Positions 17,973 through 25,393 of a DNA stretch of 64,000 bases are shown piece by piece. The notes below the pieces were generated by a model. That model was not told where the DNA came from and searched no databases. It saw only the letters and a list, made by a program, of their open reading frames with translations. The position numbers and the translations under genes are program-made. Each line of letters starts with the position of its first letter. Position 1 is the first letter of the stretch. This DNA comes from Gammaproteobacteria bacterium. GTDB lineage: Bacteria; Pseudomonadota; Gammaproteobacteria; Steroidobacterales; Steroidobacteraceae. The stretch spans positions 1-64,000 of the forward strand of contig JAURLT010000002.1 of the NCBI GenBank assembly GCA_030831085.1. The letters run 5' to 3'.

Positions 17973-18686
17973 GTGAGCCTCGTGGTGACGGGGCAGGGTC
18001 GCAGCACGATGCTGCACGATCCCACCCTCACTACTGATCCAGGGCGTCTGTTCGATCTCGAGTCGCTCGCCGCTGCCGGTAGGGTTGAGCAGGTCCGGGG
18101 CGGTCGTGGTTCGGTCAGTTTCCTGGAGCTGGCAGGAGATCATTTCGTCCTGCGCCGTTACCTGCGCGGTGGCCTTGCAGCCAGGCTCTCGAATGACCGC
18201 TATGCATGGCTGGGCCTGGAGCGCACGCGCCCGTTTCGTGAGTTGCGCCTGCTCGAACGGCTGCAGGCGCTGGGCCTGCCGGTGCCCCGACCCGTGGCTG
18301 CGCGGGTGACCCGTCACGGTTTGACCTACTCAGGCGAGCTGGTGACCCGTCGCCTGTTGGCTGCCGAGCCGCTGGGTGAACGATGGCTCGCCGGCCGGGC
18401 CGTTGATGAGGATTGGCTGGCGGCCGGGCGCTGCGTGCGCCGATTCCATGATGCTGGCGTGCGTCACGCGGACCTCAACGCCAACAACCTCATGGTCGAC
18501 GGACTGGGGGGCGTGTGGCTGCTGGACCTCGACCGCGGCTGCTTGCCGGGACCGGGTCGGTGGCAGCACCGCGTGTTGCAGCGACTGGCTCGCTCCCTGC
18601 GCAAGCTGGCGGCTGGCGAGCGCTCCTGGGAGGAGCCCTGGCAGTTGTTCATGCTCGGCCATGGTGCTGTGGAGGAACGGCCATGA
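17973..18686 (+). CDS. kdkA: Kdo kinase (3-deoxy-D-manno-octulosonic acid kinase)
   Basis: Phosphorylates Kdo at the 4 position on the lipid A-Kdo intermediate of LPS, at the inner face of the inner membrane. It is 237 residues and matches the KdkA/WaaP kinase layout: GGRGSVSFL, then the family block VLRRYLRGGLAARLSNDRY, then the catalytic loop HADLNANNLMV (D167, N172) and LLDLDRG (185-189). The GTG start has GGAG just upstream. The stop overlaps the waaA start (ATGA). Together with WaaA this suggests a phosphorylated Kdo core; whether WaaA adds one or two Kdo units cannot be read here. Confidence 0.9.
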   Translation: MSLVVTGQGRSTMLHDPTLTTDPGRLFDLESLAAAGRVEQVRGGRGSVSFLELAGDHFVLRRYLRGGLAARLSNDRYAWLGLERTRPFRELRLLERLQALGLPVPRPVAARVTRHGLTYSGELVTRRLLAAEPLGERWLAGRAVDEDWLAAGRCVRRFHDAGVRHADLNANNLMVDGLGGVWLLDLDRGCLPGPGRWQHRVLQRLARSLRKLAAGERSWEEPWQLFMLGHGAVEERP

Positions 18687-19957
18687 GCGCCCTGTACTCA
18701 CTATTCACCTATGCCACGATGCCCCTGGTACTGATGTACTTCCTGTGGCGGAGCCTGCGCGAACCCGGTTACCGCCACGCCTTGCGGGAAAGGCTTGGTT
18801 TCTACCCCTCAGCAGCGCGTGGCGCGGTGTGGGTACATGCGGTGTCGGTGGGGGAGGTCCGTGCGGCCCTGCCCCTGCTGGAGGGCCTGCTCGCTCGCTA
18901 TCCTGACAGGCCGCTGTTGCTGTCCACCGTGACCGCCGGGGGGAGACAGGTGGCAGAACAGGCCTTGGCCGGCCGCGGCACCGTCTGCTACCTGCCGCTC
19001 GACCTGCCCGATGCCGTCAGTCGTTTCCTCGATCACCATCAGCCTGTTGCCGGTGTGATCATCGAAACGGAGATCTGGCCCAATCTGTTCCGCGCCTGCG
19101 CCCGCCGTGGCATTTCCTTGATCATCGCCAACGCGCGGCTCTCCCCTCGTTCGGTGCGTGGCTATCGCCGCCTGTTGCCGCTGCTGCGCCGAACTTTCGA
19201 TGAGGTGGTGACGGTGGCCGCGCAAAGTGCCCAGGACGTCGACAGGTTCATTGCCATCGGTGCGCCGCCCTCACGCAGCCGTATGGTCGGCAACCTCAAG
19301 TTCGACATCGAGATCGATGCCGGACTGGTTCGGGCGGGTAGAGAGTGGCGAGCCGAGCAGGCTCCAGGCCGACCGGTCTGGGTGGCCGGCAGCACGCATC
19401 AGGGCGAGGAACTGCAGGTGCTGCAAGCCCATCGCATCCTGCTGCATGCCCACCCCGATGCACTGCTGGTCCTGGTCCCGCGGCATCCGGCTCGCTTCGA
19501 GGAGGTGGCCGGGCAGCTTTCCGCGCAAGGCTGGCGCTGGGCGCGCAGGTCTGTCCGGGATGCCCAGGCGACCGGCAGCGAGGTATTGCTCGTCGACACG
19601 CTCGGGGAACTGCTGATGTTCTATGCGGGCGCCGACCTCGCTTTCGTCGGGGGCAGCCTGGTGCCCATCGGTGGGCACAACCTGCTGGAGCCGGTGGCGG
19701 TGGGCCGGCCCACGCTAACCGGTCCTTATAATTCGAACTCCGCAGGGATCTATGCGGAATTGAGCAAGGCGGGAGGGCTGCTCAGCGTTCAGGATGGTCG
19801 TACGCTGGGGGAAATGCTCGTCAGGCTGTTCGGCGATTCCGCTGAGCGTGAGCAGATGGTCGCGGCAAGCACGCGGGTTCTCGATGCCAATCGCGGCACC
19901 GTCGAGCGCTTGCTGGCCCTGCTGCAACCCCTTGTCGCTACAAAGAATGCGAGCTAA
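18683..19957 (+). CDS. waaA: Kdo transferase (3-deoxy-D-manno-octulosonic acid transferase)
   Basis: GT-B glycosyltransferase that attaches Kdo from CMP-Kdo to lipid IVA. It is 424 residues (E. coli 425). An N-terminal membrane anchor (about 4-24) is followed by the acceptor domain with VHAVSVGEVRAALPL, whose E58 is the catalytic base. IIETEIWPNLFRAC and RSVRGYRRL are conserved. The donor domain has WVAGSTHQGEE, LVPRHPARFEEV and GGSLVPIGGHNLLEP. GGAGG lies 7 bp before the ATG. It is coupled to kdkA by a 4-bp overlap. Confidence 0.97.
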   Translation: MSALYSLFTYATMPLVLMYFLWRSLREPGYRHALRERLGFYPSAARGAVWVHAVSVGEVRAALPLLEGLLARYPDRPLLLSTVTAGGRQVAEQALAGRGTVCYLPLDLPDAVSRFLDHHQPVAGVIIETEIWPNLFRACARRGISLIIANARLSPRSVRGYRRLLPLLRRTFDEVVTVAAQSAQDVDRFIAIGAPPSRSRMVGNLKFDIEIDAGLVRAGREWRAEQAPGRPVWVAGSTHQGEELQVLQAHRILLHAHPDALLVLVPRHPARFEEVAGQLSAQGWRWARRSVRDAQATGSEVLLVDTLGELLMFYAGADLAFVGGSLVPIGGHNLLEPVAVGRPTLTGPYNSNSAGIYAELSKAGGLLSVQDGRTLGEMLVRLFGDSAEREQMVAASTRVLDANRGTVERLLALLQPLVATKNAS

Positions 19958-19996
19958 CAGCTTGTTTTAATCGGGAAAATCGGCAATCCTCGGGAC

Positions 19997-20575
19997 ATGG
20001 AACGGTATCGTAAGTTGAGTCCTCCGAGCAGCCAGAGGCGTGCCCTGTTGTCGGGGCTTGCAGGCGCGGCGGCTTGCATGGTGTTGCCGCCCTATGGCCG
20101 CGCACTGGCCTCCGTGATCCCCTCGTCTGCCAGGAGACTCAGCCTCCTGCACACCCACACCGCTGAGGCGCTCGACGTGGCCTTCTTCGACGGTGCGGCC
20201 TACTGCCCGGATGCGCTCTCGACCCTCGACGGTTTCCTGAGGGACTTTCGCACCGGTGAGGTGACCCGGATGGATCGACGCCTGTTCGACGGCCTGCATG
20301 CACTCAGGGCGCTGGCCAATCACGACGCACACTTCGAGGTCATTTCCGCCTATCGCTCGCCGGCCACCAACGAGATGCTGGCGGGCCGCTCCTCGGGCGT
20401 AGCCAAGCGCAGCCTGCATATGCAGGGTAGTGCCATCGACGTCCGGCTGACGGGGTTCCGCACCCGCAGGTTGTTCGATTACGCCAGGCAGTTGGGCCTC
20501 GGTGGCGTCGGGCTGTATGTAAAGTCGGATTTCATTCATCTCGATACCGGTCGCGTTCGCTTCTGGACAGGCTGA
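19997..20575 (+). CDS. DUF882 (YcbK-like) M15-family periplasmic protein
   Basis: A 192-residue protein with a twin-arginine-like N-terminus (SQRRALLSGLAGAA, R14-R15), suggesting export by Tat or Sec. The mature part matches DUF882/peptidase M15 proteins: ISAYRSPATNEML, SLHMQGSAIDVRL and FIHLDTGRVRFW contain the His/Asp zinc ligands of a D-Ala-D-Ala metallopeptidase fold. In E. coli the relative YcbK lies by the L,D-transpeptidase gene ycbB; a peptidoglycan role is plausible but unproven. It is separated by 39 bp from waaA and 23 bp from the cytochrome gene. Confidence 0.85.
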   Translation: MERYRKLSPPSSQRRALLSGLAGAAACMVLPPYGRALASVIPSSARRLSLLHTHTAEALDVAFFDGAAYCPDALSTLDGFLRDFRTGEVTRMDRRLFDGLHALRALANHDAHFEVISAYRSPATNEMLAGRSSGVAKRSLHMQGSAIDVRLTGFRTRRLFDYARQLGLGGVGLYVKSDFIHLDTGRVRFWTG

Positions 20576-20598
20576 GCCATCTCACCAGCGGGCGTGCC

Positions 20599-20997
20599 GT
20601 GATCCGGCTCTGGTTCGTTCCCTGGGTCGTCCTGCTTGCCGCCTGCGCGCGGGAGCCTATCGAGGGTCCCGATCGGGGGCGGACGGTGTACGCCACCCAT
20701 TGCGCTTCCTGCCATCAGCGCAATGGCCAGGGCCTTGGCGAAGTGCAACCGGCGCTGGCAGGTTCCGTGACCGTCAACGGTGACCCCGATGCCCTGGTCG
20801 CTTGGGTGATGTACGGGGACCGACCCTCGACCCTGCAGAAGCGCCGTGGTTTGGCCGTGATGCCGCAGTTCTTCTGGCTCGCCGACGAGGATCTCGCGGC
20901 GGTGCTGACTTACACCCGGCAATCCTTTGGCAACGCCGCCGAGGCGGTTGAACCCACGCTGGTGACCGGCATCCGGGAGGATCGGGGCCGTCCGTGA
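20599..20997 (+). CDS. Small cytochrome c lipoprotein
   Basis: A 132-residue monoheme cytochrome c. The lipobox LLAAC (C16) makes it a probable membrane-anchored periplasmic lipoprotein. The heme site is THCASCHQ (C35xxC38H39) and the likely axial Met lies in AVMPQFFWLADEDLAAV. The fold resembles small class I (c5/c553-like) cytochromes. The GTG start is followed by a typical signal sequence. Its last 4 bp overlap the ComB-like gene (GTGA). The electron partner is not evident in the cluster. Confidence 0.85.
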   Translation: MIRLWFVPWVVLLAACAREPIEGPDRGRTVYATHCASCHQRNGQGLGEVQPALAGSVTVNGDPDALVAWVMYGDRPSTLQKRRGLAVMPQFFWLADEDLAAVLTYTRQSFGNAAEAVEPTLVTGIREDRGRP

Positions 20998-21692
20998 ACC
21001 CATCAGTGGTGATCCTTGATCACGTCGCGGGCGCGCGAGAGGCGTGCGGCCTGGTGGTGGTGATCGACGTGTTCCGCGCCTTCACGGTCGCCTGCCATCT
21101 GGTAGAGGCTGGCGCTGCACGCCTCCATCCACTCACTGATCCTCGACGCGCCCTGCGCTTGCGCGATGCGCATCCGGGCTGGCTCGCCATCGGTGAGCGC
21201 CACGGGCGCAGGTTGCCCGGTTTTGATTTTGGTAATTCGCCGAGCGAAATCTGCGGCGCCGACTTGCGTGGCCGAACCGTATTGCACACCACCCATGCGG
21301 GCACCGAAGGTCTGATGAATGCGGGCCTGGCCGACGAAGTCCTGACCGGCAGCCTGGTGAATGCAGCGGCCATCTGCCGCTACATCCGCCACCAGCAACC
21401 GAGCCGGGTGTCCCTGGTCAGGATGGGTCAGGAGGCGCGCGAGCGCTGTGCAGAGGACGACCTCTGTGCGGGGATCATTGCCGCCAGGCTGGCCGGAGAT
21501 TCGCCGGACGCGGCCGCTCTCGCCGCGGGCCTGCGCTACGCGCCCTCGGCCCGTCGCTTCCTTGACCCGGAGGCGGACTGGGCGCCTGAGGCCGACCTCG
21601 GTTACTGTATTGAGGTGGACCGCTTTAATTTCATCCTGCGACTCGAAGATCGGGACGGAGAGCTGCCGTGGTTGGCGCGGATCAACGCCTGA
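20994..21692 (+). CDS. 2-phosphosulfolactate phosphatase-like (ComB family) protein
   Basis: A 232-residue protein of the ComB family. Conserved blocks are present: VVVIDVFRAFTVA, GFDFGNSPSEI, VLHTTHAGTEGL and AEDDLCAGIIAARL. In methanogens ComB makes sulfolactate during coenzyme M synthesis; bacterial homologues often lack the rest of that pathway and act on unknown phosphoesters. No comA, comC or other coenzyme M gene is in the window. It is translationally linked upstream to the cytochrome gene and is 9 bp from the HAD gene. The exact substrate is not inferred. Confidence 0.8.
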   Translation: MNPSVVILDHVAGAREACGLVVVIDVFRAFTVACHLVEAGAARLHPLTDPRRALRLRDAHPGWLAIGERHGRRLPGFDFGNSPSEICGADLRGRTVLHTTHAGTEGLMNAGLADEVLTGSLVNAAAICRYIRHQQPSRVSLVRMGQEARERCAEDDLCAGIIAARLAGDSPDAAALAAGLRYAPSARRFLDPEADWAPEADLGYCIEVDRFNFILRLEDRDGELPWLARINA

Positions 21693-21701
21693 GGGGATGG
21701 C

Positions 21702-22304
21702 TTGAGCGCGGTCGACACCATCGTATTTGACGTCGGACGGGTGCTGGTAAGGCTCGACTTCGGTCGCCTGCTGGGCTTTTTTGCCGCCCACGGCGTGTCG
21801 CTCGACAACCCGGACCTGTTGATGCGCCGCATCGGGCTACGCGAGTACGAGAGCGGTGGCTTCAATGGCGAGGAGTTGCTGCGGCGGATTACCCTCCAGG
21901 GAGACGGCAGCATGCCCCAGGCGCTGCTCAGGGAGCACTGGCTGGGCGTGCTCTCGCCCGAGCCCGCCATGCTCGACCTGGCCCGGGCCCTTGCCGCAAC
22001 CCATCGCGTGTTCCTGCTGTCCAACATCGGGGACCTGCACTGGGATCACCTCGACGAGAAGATCGGCTTGTCCCGGATCGGTCATGGCGCGCTGCCTTCC
22101 TACCGGGCTGGCGCCTGCAAGCCCGACGAAGCCATCTACCAGCGCGCGGAGCAGGAGTTCGACCTCGAGCCGGTGCGCACCGTTTTTATCGATGACCTCG
22201 AGGCCAACGTCGAGACCGCCCTGCGTCGTGGCTGGCGGGGTATCGTGCACGAGGATCGCGAACGGACCCTCGCGGCGCTGCGCGAACTGGGTCTGCCCGC
22301 GTGA
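21702..22304 (+). CDS. HAD-superfamily phosphatase (YihX-like)
   Basis: A 200-residue HAD hydrolase. Motif I is IVFDVGRVLVRLDF with nucleophile D10, in the DxG form of the YihX/epoxide-hydrolase-like subfamily. FLLSNIGDLHWDHL carries the motif II Ser, KPDEAIYQRAEQEF the motif III Lys, and VFIDDLEANVETA the motif IV Asp pair. YihX dephosphorylates alpha-glucose-1-phosphate; the substrate here is unknown. The start is a TTG with GAGGGG 5 bp upstream, because the nearby ATG runs into a stop after two codons. Confidence 0.88.
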   Translation: MSAVDTIVFDVGRVLVRLDFGRLLGFFAAHGVSLDNPDLLMRRIGLREYESGGFNGEELLRRITLQGDGSMPQALLREHWLGVLSPEPAMLDLARALAATHRVFLLSNIGDLHWDHLDEKIGLSRIGHGALPSYRAGACKPDEAIYQRAEQEFDLEPVRTVFIDDLEANVETALRRGWRGIVHEDRERTLAALRELGLPA

Positions 22305-22744
22305 CTGCCATCCATCGCCGGGTCGAGCGCCTGCGCCGGGGGGAGGATCCGACTCTGGTGGCGCGCCTGCCCTCGGGCTGGGCCGTGCTGGGCGAGGTCC
22401 AGGTGCGCGAGGGTTACTGCCTGCTGCTGCCGGACCCGGTGGTGCCTCACCTCAACGCGCTGTATCCGCCAGAGCGTGCGCAGTTTCTCGCCGACATGAG
22501 TGACCTCGGGGATGCCATCCTTGCGGCGACGGGTGCGGATCGCGTCAACTACGCCATGTTTGGCAACCTCGAGCCTGCCCTGCATGCCCATCTGTTCCCC
22601 AGATGGGCCGCAGAACCGGAGGACCAGCGGACCCTGCAGCCCTGGGCGCTGGACTGGGGCGCTGCGGCAGCCTTCGAACCCGGCCGCCATGCCGACCTGA
22701 TCAGCCGCCTGCGCGCCTCGCTGCCTGAAGGAGTCGAACCGTGA
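22301..22744 (+). CDS. HIT-family protein with altered histidine triad
   Basis: A 147-residue HIT-like protein. The region NYAMFGNLEPALHAHLFPRW aligns by eye with the common HIT pattern ending HLHMHLFPR. The middle (nucleophilic) and third His are kept, but the first is Ala. HIT enzymes hydrolyse or transfer nucleotide phosphoryl groups, such as AMP-lysine or dinucleoside polyphosphates. The loss of one triad His may lower or change activity. The gene overlaps both neighbours by 4 bp (GTGA at each end). Confidence 0.75.
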   Translation: MTAIHRRVERLRRGEDPTLVARLPSGWAVLGEVQVREGYCLLLPDPVVPHLNALYPPERAQFLADMSDLGDAILAATGADRVNYAMFGNLEPALHAHLFPRWAAEPEDQRTLQPWALDWGAAAAFEPGRHADLISRLRASLPEGVEP

Positions 22745-23802
22745 AACGCTTGCTGGCGGGTGCCTCAATTGGGCTCGTGGTGCTCTTGGCCGTGCTACTC
22801 AGCTGGCCCGGGCCGATTGACCCCGTGGCCTGGGAGCCCGAGCCGGATCGAGGGCTGGTAGGCGGGTTTGCTGAGCCCCTCGAGATGGAACAGGCTCGCC
22901 GTATTGAACTCGGCCAGGCCCCGGAGGACGTGGCCCTCGGCCCGGACGGAGCCCTGTACACGGGGCTCCTCGACGGACGCATCATCCGTTTCAATCCGGT
23001 AAGTGGGCAGCAGACGCTGTTCGCCGACACGGGCGGTCGGCCCCTGGGTATGCAGTTCGATGCCGGGGGCCGGCTGATCGTCGCCGATGCCGCCCGTGGC
23101 CTGCTGGCGGTAAGCACCGAAGGCTCTATCGCAGTGCTGGTCGACAGCCATAACGGTCAGCGTCTCGGATTGATCGATGACCTCGACATTGCCGATGACG
23201 GTACCATCTGGTTCTCCAGTGCTACCCAGCGCTTCCCGTTGGGTAACTACCTGCTGGACTTTCTGGAAGGCAGGGCAACGGGCCTGCTGCTGGCGCACGA
23301 TCCCGCGACTGGGCAAACGCGAGTGGCCCTCGATGGATTGCGCTTTGCAAACGGCGTGGCCCTGGGCCCGGAAGACGCCTACGTGCTGGTAACCGAGACG
23401 CCGGCAGCCCGCATTACCCGGCTGTGGATTGAAGGACCCCGGGCGGGCGAGCGGGACACGTTTATTACTGGCTTGCCCGGCCTGCCGGACAACCTGTCCT
23501 TCGACGGCCGCGACCGTTTCTGGGTTGCGCTGCCAGCTACCCGGGTGGCGGCGATCGATCGATTGGCGCCTTATCCTCTGCTGCGCAAGCTTCTGGCCAT
23601 GGTGCCGAAAGGCTGGTTGTCGTTGGCGCCCCCGCCGCTCGCGTGGGTCGCGGCCATCGACCTGGAGGGTCGCGTGGTCGCCTCCTACCGTGACGCGTCC
23701 GGGCGTTTTTCCACGGTTACCAGCGCCAATGATCACGGGGGCACGCTCTACCTGGGCAGCATCGGTGAGGCGGCGGTGCTGGCACTGCCGCTGCGGCCCT
23801 GA
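22741..23802 (+). CDS. SMP-30/strictosidine synthase-like beta-propeller protein
   Basis: A 353-residue protein with an N-terminal hydrophobic anchor (about 5-22) and a six-bladed propeller. Repeats of the type EDVALGPDGALYTG, GMQFDAGGRLIVAD, IDDLDIADDGTIWF and FANGVALGPEDAYVLV are typical of SMP-30/gluconolactonase and the strictosidine synthase-like (APMAP) branch. PGLPDNLSFDGRDRFWVAL is the APMAP-like segment. Members are calcium-dependent lactonases or esterases; the reaction here is unknown. It probably faces the periplasm while the neighbouring phosphatase-like proteins are cytoplasmic. Confidence 0.82.
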   Translation: MKRLLAGASIGLVVLLAVLLSWPGPIDPVAWEPEPDRGLVGGFAEPLEMEQARRIELGQAPEDVALGPDGALYTGLLDGRIIRFNPVSGQQTLFADTGGRPLGMQFDAGGRLIVADAARGLLAVSTEGSIAVLVDSHNGQRLGLIDDLDIADDGTIWFSSATQRFPLGNYLLDFLEGRATGLLLAHDPATGQTRVALDGLRFANGVALGPEDAYVLVTETPAARITRLWIEGPRAGERDTFITGLPGLPDNLSFDGRDRFWVALPATRVAAIDRLAPYPLLRKLLAMVPKGWLSLAPPPLAWVAAIDLEGRVVASYRDASGRFSTVTSANDHGGTLYLGSIGEAAVLALPLRP

Positions 23803-23809
23803 GCTGGCG

Positions 23810-24637
23810 ATGTTCCGCCGCAATCCGGATAACCGCTTCCACGGTCCCCTGCAACGCTGGCGGGCGGCACGTCATGCCCGCGCCTGCGCAGCGGATTTCA
23901 CCCAGGTCGAGGTCTATTGCCAGTTCATCGGCTTTCCCTACAGTGGGCATACGCTGATCGGCTCGCTGCTGAACTCCCATCCCGATGCGGTGATCGCCCA
24001 CGAGGCCGATGCCCTGGCCCGGGTGGCCGCGGGAGCCACCCGGAACCAGCTCTTCGAATCCCTGCTGCGGGCGGAGTGGCACTTTGCCGCGGGCGGTTTC
24101 CATTGGTGGGGCTACGATTATTCCGTGCCGGGGCAGTGGCAGGGCCGCTACCGTCGGTTGCGGGCCATAGGCGACAAGAAGGGCGGGCGCAGCGCGCGCC
24201 GCCTCGATCAGGACCCGGGCCTGCTGGAACGACTTCGCGAACGGGTGGGCGTGCCGGTCAGGCTCATCATCAATACCCGCAATCCCTGGGACAACCTGGC
24301 GAGGATTGCCCGCCGCAAGCGCCTGCCGCTGGATTCGGCACTGGAGTGGTACGCCTCGTTTGCCCGCGGCGTGGCGCTGGCCATTGAGCAGGCCGAGCCG
24401 GGCGAGGTCCTGCTGTTCCAGCATGAGGAGTTCATTGCCGAGCCCGCGGTCTGGCTGGACAAAATGGTGGTTCACCTCGGACTGGCGTCTGAGCCCGACT
24501 GGCTGGAGGCAGCCGCCAGTAGGGTCTTCGCCTCGCCGAGGCAGGCTCGCCAGGAGCTGGATTGGGAACCGGCCATGGAGCAGCGCCTGCGCGAGCTGAT
24601 TGCCGGTTATCCCTTCCTGGCGGGGTATGATCGATGA
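23810..24637 (+). CDS. Sulfotransferase-like protein
   Basis: A 275-residue protein. Residues about 36-58 contain QFIGFPYSGHTLIGSLLNSH, which resembles the PAPS 5'-phosphosulfate-binding loop and following helix. RLIINTRNPWDNLARIARR resembles the 3'-phosphate-binding segment, and VLLFQHEEFIAEPAVWLDKM and the terminal RELDW-like LDWEPAMEQRLRELIAGY fit the sulfotransferase fold. There is no signal peptide. The start is the ATG at 23810, 7 bp after the previous stop. It may sulfate a glycan or lipid made with the overlapping glycosyltransferase-like gene (inference). Confidence 0.72.
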   Translation: MFRRNPDNRFHGPLQRWRAARHARACAADFTQVEVYCQFIGFPYSGHTLIGSLLNSHPDAVIAHEADALARVAAGATRNQLFESLLRAEWHFAAGGFHWWGYDYSVPGQWQGRYRRLRAIGDKKGGRSARRLDQDPGLLERLRERVGVPVRLIINTRNPWDNLARIARRKRLPLDSALEWYASFARGVALAIEQAEPGEVLLFQHEEFIAEPAVWLDKMVVHLGLASEPDWLEAAASRVFASPRQARQELDWEPAMEQRLRELIAGYPFLAGYDR

Positions 24638-25380
24638 CCATGGAAGCGGTCAATGTGCTGTGCATGAAGTGGGGGCGCAAGTATGGCCCCGAGTACGTGA
24701 GCCGTTTGCGCTCCATGGTCAGCCGCAACCTCGCCCGACCGCATCGCTTCGTGTGCCTGACGGATGACGCCAGCGGCATCGACCCGTCCGTCGAGGTCCT
24801 AGACCTGCCGCGAACGGGCGACCCGGACTTCGACCAGCGGGTGGCCTGGACTCGCGAGCACGGCTGGCTGAAGGTGCTGGCCTTTGCCAGTCCGCTCCAC
24901 GACCTGACCGGTCCAGTGCTGTTCATCGACCTCGACGTCGTCATCGTGGATGACATCGGCTGCTTCTTCGATCCCCCTGGCGAGTTCCTGGTCATCCGCG
25001 AATGGGACAAGCGCGACGGCACCGGCAACACCTCGGTATTCCGCTTTGAGGCGGGTGCCCATCCCGAGGTGCTGCAGCGCCTGCTCGCTGATCGGAGCGG
25101 CGTCCGCGCCTCGGTGCGTAACGAACAGGAGTACGTGACCGGCAGTTTTGCCAGCGTTGGGCGTCTCGGTTACTGGCCCGAGGCCTGGTGTCGCAGCTTC
25201 AAGCGGCACTGCGTGCGGCCTTTTCCACTGTCGTTCATCGAGCCGCCCCGCATTCCCGAGGGCGCCAGGATCATCGCCTTCCACGGCAAGCCCAACCCAC
25301 ACGAGGCGCTGGAGGGCGTCAGTGGCAAATGGTACCGTCGGGTGCTGCCTACGCCGTGGATCGGCGAGCACTGGCGCTGA
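24634..25380 (+). CDS. Glycosyltransferase-like protein (DxD motif)
   Basis: A 248-residue cytoplasmic protein. VLFIDLDVVIVDDI (DLD at 99-101) is a GT-A type metal/nucleotide-sugar motif, preceded by RFVCLTDD. GNTSVFRFEAGAHPEVL, NEQEYVTG and RIIAFHGKPNPHEAL continue the pattern seen in GT8-like and related uncharacterised transferases. The ATG overlaps the sulfotransferase-like stop. The final residues are basic/aromatic. It ends 13 bp from the convergent deaminase gene. Donor and acceptor are unknown. Confidence 0.72.
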   Translation: MTMEAVNVLCMKWGRKYGPEYVSRLRSMVSRNLARPHRFVCLTDDASGIDPSVEVLDLPRTGDPDFDQRVAWTREHGWLKVLAFASPLHDLTGPVLFIDLDVVIVDDIGCFFDPPGEFLVIREWDKRDGTGNTSVFRFEAGAHPEVLQRLLADRSGVRASVRNEQEYVTGSFASVGRLGYWPEAWCRSFKRHCVRPFPLSFIEPPRIPEGARIIAFHGKPNPHEALEGVSGKWYRRVLPTPWIGEHWR

Positions 25381-25393
25381 CGCATCCCCGCAT

